NCBI RefSeq assembly: GCF_001307155.1
Contig: NZ_CP012830.1
Coordinates: 3,966,501-4,030,500, forward strand
DNA length: 64,000 bases
Source: Pseudomonas fluorescens
Lineage (GTDB): Bacteria > Pseudomonadota > Gammaproteobacteria > Pseudomonadales > Pseudomonadaceae
Direction: 5' to 3'
Positions 53,401 through 60,935 of the stretch are shown piece by piece (position 1 is the stretch's first letter; each line of letters opens with the position of its first letter). Under the pieces are notes generated by a model, which was given only the letters and a program-made list of their open reading frames with translations, did not search any database and had not been told where the DNA came from. The position numbers and the translations under genes were made by a program.

Positions 53401-54354
53401 GGCGAAGGCCGTGATCTGGCCGAGCTGACCGCACGTTTCGCCGAGGCCAGCCAGGCGGCTTTGGCGGTACCGCAGACGGCGAAAAGCCAACAGCCGGTGG
53501 AGGCCAAGGTCTTCGCCGCGGTGGCCGAGAAAACCCAGCAGAAGATCGCCGGGCTGTCGATGACGGTCTACCCGGCGCTGGTGGAAGAGGCGGGCAGCGT
53601 TAAGGAAGGGCGTTTTTCGACCCCGGCCGAGGCCGAGTACCAGCATCGTCGGGCATTGCAGCGGTTGCTCATGCAGCAACTGGCCGAGCCGGCGAAGTTC
53701 TTGCGCGGCAAGCTGCCGGGACTCACCGAGCTGGGCCTGATGTACCGCGAGCTGGGGCGTATCGACAGTCTGGTGGAAGACATCCTGCTGGCGAGCCTCG
53801 ACAGCTGCATTCTCGACGGCGAAGCAAGCTTGCCGCGTGACGGCGCTGGTCTGGCCTCGCTGGCCGAGCGCAAGCGCGGTGCGTGGACCGAGCATGCCGA
53901 GCGTCTGGCGAAACTGACGCTGGAAACGCTCAAGCTCTGGCACGCTTTGCAGAAACGCTTCAAAGGCAAGATCGACCTGGCGCAAGCGGTGGCCCTGAAC
54001 GACATCAAGCAGCAGCTCAGTCATCTGGTGTATCCGGGCTTTGTCCGTGAAACCCCGATGCAGTGGCTCAAGGAATTGCCGCGTTACTTGAAGGCCGTCG
54101 AGCAGCGCTTCGAAAAACTTGGGGCTCAGGTGCAAAAGGATCGGGTCTGGAGCGGCGAGTTGTCCGGCCTCTGGACCCAATACCAGACCCGCGCCAACAA
54201 GCACGCGCAGGAAGGCAAGCGCGATCCGCAGCTTGAACTCTATCGCTGGTGGCTGGAGGAATACCGGGTTTCGCTGTTCGCCCAGCAATTGGGGACCAAG
54301 GTGCCGATCTCCGACAAGCGTTTGAGCAAGCAATGGACCCAAGTCGAACCGTAA
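50443..54354 (+). CDS. hrpA: ATP-dependent RNA helicase HrpA
   Basis: A 1303-residue DEAH-box helicase, the usual length. Motif I is AGETGSGKTTQLPK, motif II is VDEAHERS, then TSATID, the C-terminal RecA domain (VVLATNVAETSLTVPG, QRKGRCGR), and a long HrpA-specific C-terminal region. It unwinds RNA and in other bacteria rescues stalled or collided ribosomes. The start ATG 50443 is consistent with family N-termini. Single gene. Confidence 0.95.
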   Translation: MTDESPSIDKLLKNLDHAMLADRHRLRRQLLELRKKPDEAKLALWVTRMQASCDQVLARRASLPLIRYDDSLPIAAKRDEIKEALLKHQVLIIAGETGSGKTTQLPKICLEIGRGQHGLIGHTQPRRIAARSVASRVAEELATPLGALVGYQVRFEDQSDANTLIKLMTDGILLAETQNDRYLERYDTIIVDEAHERSLNIDFLLGYLKTLLPRRPDLKVIITSATIDLERFSKHFDDAPIVEVSGRTFPVDTWYRPLTLEQDEEGNRVEDDLTVDQAILATLDEIAAYERSERRSPGDVLVFLPGEREIRDAADMLRKAQLKHTEILPLYARLSPAEQQRIFQSHPGRRVVLATNVAETSLTVPGIRYVIDSGTARISRYSYRAKVQRLPIEAISQASANQRKGRCGRVEPGICIRLYSEEDFIGRPEFTDPEILRTNLAAVILQMLHLRLGEITDFPFIEPPDGKAISDGFNLLQELSAVDRNSQLTPLGRQLARLPVDPRMGRMLLEAAKLGSLQEVLIVASAMSIQDPRERPPERQQAADQAHAQWKDVDSDFAGLVNLWRGFEEQRQALTASPLRNWCRKNFLNYLRLREWRDSHRQLSLICRDMQLSLNKEPADYPKLHKAVLSGLLSQIGQKTEDGDYLGARQRRFWIHPSSGLGKKRPQWLMTAELVETTKLYARMVAKIEPDWIEPLAGHLIKKNHFEPHWEKKRGQVVAYEQITLFGLIVVGRRPVHYGPIDPVTSRELFIREALVRGEIQSKAKCLFANEQLLEQLDELEAKARRRDILADEETLFAFYDARLPAEIHQTATFDSWYRINSQKDPQLLIMREEDVLAREASEVTAAHYPDTLRLGDLTLPLSYHFEPNHPRDGVTLRVPAPLLPALPPERLEWLVPGVIEAKCIALVRNLPKALRKNFVPVPDFVKAALQRVTFAEGSLPHALGRELLRMTGARVSDEAWTEAAQQVESHLRMNLEIVDGQGKFLGEGRDLAELTARFAEASQAALAVPQTAKSQQPVEAKVFAAVAEKTQQKIAGLSMTVYPALVEEAGSVKEGRFSTPAEAEYQHRRALQRLLMQQLAEPAKFLRGKLPGLTELGLMYRELGRIDSLVEDILLASLDSCILDGEASLPRDGAGLASLAERKRGAWTEHAERLAKLTLETLKLWHALQKRFKGKIDLAQAVALNDIKQQLSHLVYPGFVRETPMQWLKELPRYLKAVEQRFEKLGAQVQKDRVWSGELSGLWTQYQTRANKHAQEGKRDPQLELYRWWLEEYRVSLFAQQLGTKVPISDKRLSKQWTQVEP

Positions 54355-54374
54355 CCCCTGTGGGAGCGGGCTTG

Positions 54375-54524
54375 TGTGGCGAGGGGGCTTGTCGGAACGC
54401 CGCACCGCCCCGTTCGGTGGCGAAGCAGTCGTAAAACCAGCGCACTCGGTGTAACTGATACGCCGAGGTTGCAGGTTTTGGGGCGGCTTCGCCACCCAAC
54501 GGGGGCAAGCCCCCTCGCCACACG
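54375..54524. repeat. REPIN (diverged inverted pair of REP elements)
   Basis: GTGGCGAGGGGGCTTGTCGG at the left and CAAGCCCCCTCGCCAC at the right, with about 110 bp between. It fills most of the hrpA-fabH gap (54355-54749), which otherwise shows no gene. Confidence 0.8.
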
Positions 54525-54749
54525 AGCTTCCACAGGTATGCCTGCCTTTGTTCTTGCGACAGGGGCCAAACGCCAATGTTTATGGCAAACTTCGCCGTTA
54601 TAAACACCGCCCGCGCATATTTGAGCCTCGCAACCCGGGCGGATCGGAATCAAGAAATGCCAGGTTGATGCCCTTCGACGGGATAAACCCTTTATGTGTT
54701 GGTACGTCGGTACCAATACTTTCTGCCTGAACAGATCAGAGAAACGACC

Positions 54750-55871
54750 ATGCATAATGTCGTCATCAGCGGCACCGGCCTGTACACACCGGCCAACAGC
54801 ATCTCCAACGAAGAGCTGGTGCAGTCTTTCAATACTTACGTCGCTCAGTTCAATGCTGACAATGCTGACGCCATCGAACGTGGCGAAGTGCAGGCACTGA
54901 CCGAATCCAGCGTCGCGTTTATCGAAAAAGCCTCGGGGATCAAAAGCCGCTTTGTCATGGACAAGGAAGGTATTCTTGATCCAAAGCGCATGGCACCTCG
55001 TTTGCCCGAGCGTTCCAATGACGAATGGTCGGTGCTTTGCCAGATGGCCATTGGCGCTGCCGAGCAGGCCCTGCAACGCGCCGGCAAGACGGCGGCGGAC
55101 ATCGACGGGGTGATCGTTGCCTGCTCCAACCTGCAACGCGCCTATCCGGCCATCGCCATTGAAGTCCAGGAAGCGCTGGGTATCGAGGGTTTCGGTTTTG
55201 ACATGAACGTGGCCTGTTCCTCGGCAACGTTCGGCATTCAGGCCGCCGCCAACAGCGTACAGCTGGGCCAGGCCCGGGCGATCCTGATGGTCAACCCGGA
55301 AGTCTGCACCGGTCACCTGAACTTCCGCGACCGCGACAGCCACTTCATCTTCGGCGATGCGGCCACTGCGGTAATCATCGAACGTGCCGACCTGGCCACG
55401 TCCAAGTATCAGTTCGACATCGTCAGCACCAAACTGCTGACCAAGTTCTCCAACAACATTCGCAACAACTTCGGCTTCCTCAACCGCGCGGCGGAAGAGG
55501 GCATCGGTGCCCGTGACAAACTGTTCGTCCAGGAAGGTCGCAAGGTGTTCCGCGATGTCTGCCCGATGGTCGCGGAGCTGATCGCCACCCACCTGGACGA
55601 GAACACGCTGAACATCAGCGACGTGAAACGCTTCTGGCTGCACCAGGCCAACCTCAGCATGAACCACCTGATCGTCAAGAAGCTGCTCGGCCGCGAAGCC
55701 ACCGAAGAAGAAGCCCCGGTGATTCTCGACACGTATGCCAACACCAGCTCTGCAGGTTCAGTGATTGCCTTTCACAAGAACCAGGACGATTTGCCAGCCG
55801 GTTCGCTGGCGGTACTCAGCTCGTTTGGTGCCGGTTATTCGATTGGCAGCGTGATTCTGCGCAAGCGCTGA
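54750..55871 (+). CDS. fabH2: Beta-ketoacyl-ACP synthase III (FabH2-like)
   Basis: A 373-residue KASIII from ATG 54750. The catalytic triad is visible: Cys near 156 (DMNVACSSATFG), His in FWLHQANLSMN, Asn in YANTSSAG. It is longer than E. coli FabH (317) and, like P. aeruginosa PA3286, is followed by an ECF sigma gene. PA3286-type enzymes condense acyl-CoA from beta-oxidation (octanoyl-CoA) with malonyl-ACP, linking degradation to fatty-acid synthesis. The substrate is inferred from this relationship. Confidence 0.88.
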   Translation: MHNVVISGTGLYTPANSISNEELVQSFNTYVAQFNADNADAIERGEVQALTESSVAFIEKASGIKSRFVMDKEGILDPKRMAPRLPERSNDEWSVLCQMAIGAAEQALQRAGKTAADIDGVIVACSNLQRAYPAIAIEVQEALGIEGFGFDMNVACSSATFGIQAAANSVQLGQARAILMVNPEVCTGHLNFRDRDSHFIFGDAATAVIIERADLATSKYQFDIVSTKLLTKFSNNIRNNFGFLNRAAEEGIGARDKLFVQEGRKVFRDVCPMVAELIATHLDENTLNISDVKRFWLHQANLSMNHLIVKKLLGREATEEEAPVILDTYANTSSAGSVIAFHKNQDDLPAGSLAVLSSFGAGYSIGSVILRKR

Positions 55872-55925
55872 GTTGTGAAGGGTAGTGACAAGCTTGAGTC
55901 ATGCACCCACAGGGAATCAGCACTG

Positions 55926-56534
55926 ATGACTGACGACACGCAACTGCTCGCCCGCCTGCTGGCGGGCGAGCAGCAGGCTTTCAAGGAGTTGGTCAGCACC
56001 TATCAGAGCGCCATGCGGGCGGTGGCTTATGCCATCGTCGGTAACCGGCATGCCGACGAAGTGGTGCAAGATGCCTGGCTGTCGGTGGTGCGCAACCTGA
56101 ACCGGTTCGAGGGGCGTTCCAGCCTCAAGACCTGGCTGTTGACCATCACCGCCAACGCGGCAAAAGGCCGATACAAACAAAACCGCCGGGAAGTCTTGCT
56201 CGATGACCTGCCGTCACCCCACGGCACCATCGACGATGATCGGTTCTCCGCCGCTGATGGCCACTGGCTGGTGGCGCCGTTCAGCTGGCATCAGGACACC
56301 CCGGAAGCGCTGCTCACCGAAAACGAACTGCGTGAATGCCTGGAACATACCTTGCTCAGCCTGTCGGAACTGCAAAGCAGCGTGCTGCTCTTGCGTGAGC
56401 GCCAGGGCCTGGAGCTGGAGGAGATTTGTAATCTTCTGGAGATCTCGCTCTCCAATGTTCGTGTGCTGCTGCACCGCGCACGGTTGAAGGTGTTTGCAAC
56501 CGTGGAGCATTTTGAGGAGACCGGCGAATGTTGA
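55926..56534 (+). CDS. ECF-type RNA polymerase sigma factor
   Basis: A 202-residue sigma-70-family protein from ATG 55926. Region 2 (FKELVSTYQSAMRAVAYAIV, DEVVQDAWLSVVRNLNRFEG) and region 4 (LSELQSSVLLLRERQGLELE, then EICNLLEISLSNVRVLLHRA) are complete. The next gene, overlapping by 7 bp, encodes a small zinc-finger protein that is a probable anti-sigma. Target promoters unknown. Confidence 0.9.
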   Translation: MTDDTQLLARLLAGEQQAFKELVSTYQSAMRAVAYAIVGNRHADEVVQDAWLSVVRNLNRFEGRSSLKTWLLTITANAAKGRYKQNRREVLLDDLPSPHGTIDDDRFSAADGHWLVAPFSWHQDTPEALLTENELRECLEHTLLSLSELQSSVLLLRERQGLELEEICNLLEISLSNVRVLLHRARLKVFATVEHFEETGEC

Positions 56535-56764
56535 CCTGTAAGGAACAAGTAGCGCGGTCCAGCGATTATCTCGATGGCCAGTTGAGCTTTCGTGAGCGGC
56601 TGATGGTGCGCCATCATTTGATGTTTTGCCCCAATTGCCGACGGTTCATCCGACAAATGCGCCTGATGCAGGCGACCTTGCGCGCCATGCCCGAAAAACC
56701 GCTTCCCGGTGTCGACGAACTTGCCGCGCGGTTGGCCGCCGAACGTCAAAAGGGTAACAAGTAG
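56528..56764 (+). CDS. Small zinc-finger (zf-HC2) anti-sigma-like protein
   Basis: A 78-residue protein overlapping the sigma gene stop. Cys near residue 4 and the later HHLMFCPNCR give the H-x3-C-x2-C pattern of the anti-sigma zinc finger. No transmembrane helix, so it would be a soluble zinc-binding anti-sigma. The overlap implies matched synthesis with the sigma factor. Confidence 0.82.
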   Translation: MLTCKEQVARSSDYLDGQLSFRERLMVRHHLMFCPNCRRFIRQMRLMQATLRAMPEKPLPGVDELAARLAAERQKGNK

Positions 56765-56798
56765 TTTTAGGCCGCACCTCCTCATATGTCGCTGGCTT

Positions 56799-57200
56799 TT
56801 AGCTTAACGGTGTTTCGTGCAGGTAAAGCCACTGGGCCGAGTGCTCGTCGATGCGAATCACCACCACCGAGAGACGCGATGTTTCCTGCTGGTTCAACCG
56901 GTGAGTTTCCTTGTAACGGATAGCCACGCTTTGGCCTTCCTGCCAGACGGTCAACATGTCGCTGATAGCGATCTCCAGGCCTGAGCGCGCGCCGACGGCG
57001 CCACGGAACATCTGCTCGACCTGAGCGCGATTGACGATGGCGCCCGAGGTGGTGACCATGCTGAAGTTATCGTCGAAGGCGGGCATCAGTTCGTCGATCC
57101 TCGCGGCACCGTCACCCTGGTGATTGGTAAAAATGGCGTGGATCAGGTCGTGGATCGCGTGGATGCTGTGCTGTGCCTGTTCAACTATTTTGTTGTGCAT
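56799..57200 (-). CDS. SnoaL/NTF2-like protein
   Basis: A 133-residue cone-shaped NTF2-fold candidate (IHDLIHAIFTNHQGDGAARI, ELMPAFDDNFSMVTTSGAIV, VVVIRIDEHSAQWLYLHET). Its ATG lies within the last 20 bases of the MFS gene, so it is co-translated. Members act as small ligand-binding or isomerase/hydrolase domains; the role here is unknown. Confidence 0.7.
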   Translation of the reverse strand: MHNKIVEQAQHSIHAIHDLIHAIFTNHQGDGAARIDELMPAFDDNFSMVTTSGAIVNRAQVEQMFRGAVGARSGLEIAISDMLTVWQEGQSVAIRYKETHRLNQQETSRLSVVVIRIDEHSAQWLYLHETPLS

Positions 57201-58548
57201 GACGTTCCTTTCGAGTGTTGAGGTTGCTCATCTGCAACAGGGGAAACAATCCGATCAAGGCGGCAATGGCGAAGGTCAGGTGGTAGGCCTGGGTCGACTC
57301 AAGGTGCTTGAGTAGCAGGTTGTAGATCATCAGAAACAACGCGGTACCGATGCTGAAAGACATCTGCCGGTTGATATTCCAGATCACGCTGCCCTTGTGG
57401 GTGGCGTCGCCTTCGAAGTCCATGAGCGAGGTGGTCTGCGCAGTGTTTGCGCCAATGCCGCCGCCGATGCCCATCAGGCAGTAAGCGATGATGATGACCG
57501 GAAGGTCCGACGGGCTGTTCACCAGATACAGCGTGGCGATACCGGCGCTGTGCAGCAACATGCCCAGGGTGAACAGATACCTTGCGCCCAGCCGGTTGTA
57601 GACCCGGCCACAGATCAGCATGGCGACGAAGGCGCCGATGGCGTAGAGAATCATGAACATGCCTGTCAGCTGTGCGCTGAACTCCAGGCTGTTTTGCAGG
57701 TAGAAAATGTTGAGCAGGTTGACCCCGGTGAATACCCCGGGAATGGCGTAATAAATGAAAATCGAGGTGCTGAGCTTTTTGCTCTTGAGCAGACTCAGTT
57801 CAACGATGGCGTTCTTGCAACGGCGATAATGCAGCAGGTACAGCAGGATAAAGGTCACGCCTGCCGCGAGACAGATCAGCGCCGCCATGGCCGGGTAATC
57901 GCCGCCGTACAGTGACATACCCATCAATACACAGCCCAGCGCCGCGCTCACCAGTAACAGCCCCTTGATGTCGGGCCTCGTGAGGCCGGCCGGGCGCTCT
58001 TCCCTGATCCACAGCCAGGACAAGCCGGCGGCGATCAACGAAAACGGGATGTTGCAATAGAACACCCAGCGCCAGGAACTGGTGTCGACGATGACGCCGC
58101 CGATGGTCGGGGAAATGGCCGGTGCGATCAGGGCGACAGCCATCACCAGCGTGGAGATTTTCGCCCGCTGGTCTCCCTTGAACAAGTTGAAGGTCAAGGC
58201 CTGGCCCACGGGAATCAGCAAGCCGCCTCCGATGCCCTGGACGAAACGCCAACCGACCAGTTCGTGAAAGCTGCCTGCCATGCCGCACAACCCGGCTGCG
58301 ACACTGAATACGAGCATTGAGGCGGTGAGAATTTCCCGGCTGCCAAATCGTCCCGCCAGCCAGGTGCTGATCGGAATGATCAACGTCAGACCGAGAATAT
58401 AGGCATTGGCCACCCAGGCCACGGAGGACGTCGAGACATGCATGTCATCAGCAATACTCGGCAATGCCACTGCCGACATGAATATATTGACGCAGTCGAT
58501 AAAGAAGCCGATGAGGAATATAAGAGCCACTGTGTAGCGATAAGTCAT
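57181..58548 (-). CDS. MFS multidrug-type transporter (DHA2-like)
   Basis: A 455-residue protein with about twelve to fourteen hydrophobic segments and the drug-antiporter motifs (AYILGLTLIIPISTWLAGRFG; RFVQGIGGGLLIPVGQALTF). RBS GGGAG before ATG 58548. Divergent from the LysR at 58639, 90 bp away, a usual arrangement for regulator-controlled exporters. Confidence 0.9.
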   Translation of the reverse strand: MTYRYTVALIFLIGFFIDCVNIFMSAVALPSIADDMHVSTSSVAWVANAYILGLTLIIPISTWLAGRFGSREILTASMLVFSVAAGLCGMAGSFHELVGWRFVQGIGGGLLIPVGQALTFNLFKGDQRAKISTLVMAVALIAPAISPTIGGVIVDTSSWRWVFYCNIPFSLIAAGLSWLWIREERPAGLTRPDIKGLLLVSAALGCVLMGMSLYGGDYPAMAALICLAAGVTFILLYLLHYRRCKNAIVELSLLKSKKLSTSIFIYYAIPGVFTGVNLLNIFYLQNSLEFSAQLTGMFMILYAIGAFVAMLICGRVYNRLGARYLFTLGMLLHSAGIATLYLVNSPSDLPVIIIAYCLMGIGGGIGANTAQTTSLMDFEGDATHKGSVIWNINRQMSFSIGTALFLMIYNLLLKHLESTQAYHLTFAIAALIGLFPLLQMSNLNTRKERHAQQNS

Positions 58549-58638
58549 ATGATCTCCCTTTTGCCGGGGATCATAGGAGCGATAGACCGAAAGTGTCGAT
58601 GCGCCTATACTTGAAACATTGTTTGATGGAATTTAACA

Positions 58639-59538
58639 ATGGGTTATAACATGCACACCCATCTTAACCGCGTCCAGACATTCCTCGCGGTTGTCGACTT
58701 CGGCTCCTACACCAAGGCTGCCAACTACCTGTGCATCAGCAAAGCCATGGCCAGCCTTCATGTCAAGGCGCTGGAGGAAGTTCTTTCAGTAAGCCTGCTG
58801 ATCCGTAATACTCGAAATATTGCCCTGACAGAAGTAGGGCAGAACTTTTATGATGAGTTCAAGGGTATTGTCGCTACTATCGATAACGCCTTTGAAAATG
58901 TGTTGCAGGGGCATAATCGTATTTCCGGTAAGTTGCGCTTCAGCTCAACGAGTGAGTACGGTGAGAAGTACATTCTTCCGATCCTCTCCAGGTTTACCGA
59001 GTGCTATCCGGAACTACGCTTGAGTTACAGTTTTAACGCTTCGCTCAATGATCTTGTTGCCGAAAAACTTGATCTGGTTATTCGTCTGGGCAATCTGGCG
59101 GACTCAGCGTTCAAGAGCCGCAAGCTGGCGGACTATGAAATCGTGCTGGTGGCGACCGAGACGTTTCTCAAGCGTTGGCCGGTGCTCAACCCCCAGGACC
59201 TGAATACAGTGCCCTGGATCGCCAACAGTAATTTGCAAGGTCCGACCCACTGGGTTTTGCGTCATCGGTTCCAGGGTGAGGTTGAGGTCACGGGGCCGAA
59301 TCACTTCGAGTCCAACTCATCCACCGTCATTCGTGCCATGACCTTGTCGTCTCTCGGCGTTTCGGTGCTTCCCGTTTGGATGGTGGACGACGATATTGCC
59401 AACGGCAGTCTGGTCCATCTGCTGCCCGAATACACCCTGCCGTCGCAGTCGGTCAATGTGGTATTCCCCAACAGCCCACACCTGCCGCACAAGTCGCGGG
59501 CGTTCATCGATTTCCTGCTATTGCACCTGGGGCAGTGA
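58639..59538 (+). CDS. LysR-family transcriptional regulator
   Basis: A 299-residue LTTR. The helix-turn-helix (RVQTFLAVVDFGSYTKAANY, LCISKAMASLHVKALEEVL) is followed by a full effector domain. ATG 58639 or 58651 could be used; both keep the domain. Divergent promoter shared with the MFS/NTF2-like operon, which it probably controls. Confidence 0.88.
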   Translation: MGYNMHTHLNRVQTFLAVVDFGSYTKAANYLCISKAMASLHVKALEEVLSVSLLIRNTRNIALTEVGQNFYDEFKGIVATIDNAFENVLQGHNRISGKLRFSSTSEYGEKYILPILSRFTECYPELRLSYSFNASLNDLVAEKLDLVIRLGNLADSAFKSRKLADYEIVLVATETFLKRWPVLNPQDLNTVPWIANSNLQGPTHWVLRHRFQGEVEVTGPNHFESNSSTVIRAMTLSSLGVSVLPVWMVDDDIANGSLVHLLPEYTLPSQSVNVVFPNSPHLPHKSRAFIDFLLLHLGQ

Positions 59539-59624
59539 TCGCAACGTGCGGCAGGGCTATTCCGGCTCGTCGAGGGATGGGCGATACTCGGCGGGTCTGT
59601 AGGCAATAACCGCTGGGGAACAGG

Positions 59625-60749
59625 ATGCCGTTACATGTTTTGCACAGTCTGTCCGCCATCGCGCCTCAAGAGTGGGACGCGCTGGTGCCCGAGACTCAGC
59701 CGTTTCTGCGGCACGCTTTTCTCAGGGCGCTGGAAGACAGTGGCAGCCTGGGGCCGCAGTCCGGCTGGCAGCCGGAGCATCTGCTGCACATCGAAGACGG
59801 TCGGCTGCTCGCGGCAATGCCGAGTTACCGCAAATGGCATTCCTACGGCGAATACGTGTTCGACCATGCCTGGGCCGATGCCTGCGAGCGCGCCGGGATC
59901 GATTACTACCCCAAACTGTTGACGGCTGTGCCGTTCAGCCCGGTCAGCGGGCCACGGTTGTTGGCGGCGAATGTGCAGGATGGTTTCGAACTGCTCAACA
60001 GCGTGCCGGGTTATCTGGAAATTGAAGGGCTCTCCAGCGCCCATATCAACTTTACCGACGCCTTTACCGACGCAGCATTGGCCGAGCAACCGGGCTGGTT
60101 GCAACGCATCGGTTGCCAGTACCACTGGCAGAATCGCGGTTATCGGGATTTTCAGGACTTCCTTGATGCGTTGAGTTCACGCAAGCGCAAGCAGATGCGC
60201 AAGGAGCGTGAACAAGTGGCGGGGCAGGGTATCGAGTTTGAATGGCTTGAGGGGAATCAACTTGACCAGGCACAGTGGGATTTCGTCTATGCCTGCTACG
60301 CCAACACCTATGCAGTGCGTCGGCAGTCGCCGTACCTGACGCGGGAATTTTTCAGCCTGTTGGCCGAACGCATGCCCGAAGCCATCCGGGTGGTGCTGGC
60401 CAAGCAAGGCTCACGGCCGGTGGCCATGGCCTTCAGTCTGGTCGGTGGCGATAGCTTTTATGGACGTTATTGGGGCTGCCTGGCGGAGTTCGACCGCCTG
60501 CACTTCGAGACCTGTTTCTATCAAGGCATGGACTACGCCATCGCCAACGGTTTTCAGCGTTTCGATGCCGGTGCCCAGGGCGAGCACAAATTGATTCGTG
60601 GTTTTGAACCGGTGATCACCCATTCCTGGCACTACTTGCGTCACCCGGGATTGAAGTCGGCGGTGAAGGATTTTCTTGAGCGCGAACGTTTGGGTGTCAT
60701 GGGCTATGCAGAAGAGGCGAAGAGCGCCTTGCCCTACCGCCAGGGCTGA
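59625..60749 (+). CDS. FemAB-like GNAT acyltransferase (DUF482)
   Basis: A 374-residue protein with the DUF482 pattern (RHAFLRALEDSGSLGPQSGW; INFTDAFTDAALAEQPGWLQ; SRKRKQMRKEREQV; MAFSLVGGDSFYGRYWGC; DAGAQGEHKLIRGF). FemAB-type folds transfer amino acids or acyl groups. The substrate of this common proteobacterial family is not established. RBS GGGGAACAGG. Confidence 0.85.
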   Translation: MPLHVLHSLSAIAPQEWDALVPETQPFLRHAFLRALEDSGSLGPQSGWQPEHLLHIEDGRLLAAMPSYRKWHSYGEYVFDHAWADACERAGIDYYPKLLTAVPFSPVSGPRLLAANVQDGFELLNSVPGYLEIEGLSSAHINFTDAFTDAALAEQPGWLQRIGCQYHWQNRGYRDFQDFLDALSSRKRKQMRKEREQVAGQGIEFEWLEGNQLDQAQWDFVYACYANTYAVRRQSPYLTREFFSLLAERMPEAIRVVLAKQGSRPVAMAFSLVGGDSFYGRYWGCLAEFDRLHFETCFYQGMDYAIANGFQRFDAGAQGEHKLIRGFEPVITHSWHYLRHPGLKSAVKDFLERERLGVMGYAEEAKSALPYRQG

Positions 60750-60792
60750 TGTCAGAGCGCTGTGGCGGATTTTTTGAGCTGACGGAGGCACT

Positions 60793-60926
60793 TGTGGCGA
60801 GGGAGCTTGCTCCCGCTGGACAGCGAAGCTGTCCCAATGCACGAGACGGCGTTGTGCCAGGTAAACCCGACAACCTGAATCTGCGGCCGCTTCGCGCCCG
60901 AGCGGGAGCAAGCTCCCTCGCCACAG
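60793..60926. repeat. REPIN (inverted pair of REP elements)
   Basis: GTGGCGAGGGAGCTTGCTCC at the left and its complement ending CTCCCTCGCCACAG at the right, about 85 bp apart. It lies between two convergent genes. Confidence 0.85.
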
Positions 60927-60935
60927 ACGCAATCC

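Noticed and set aside
50461..54576. A 1371-codon minus-strand open frame opposite hrpA
   Set aside because: It exactly mirrors the hrpA codon pattern; the product is Arg/Gln/His-rich without domains. It is an antisense frame caused by GC-rich codon use.
50272..60926. REPIN pairs considered as a CRISPR-like array
   Set aside because: They are spread kilobases apart in separate intergenic gaps, with inverted rather than direct arrangement and no uniform spacers. They are ordinary Pseudomonas REP sequences.
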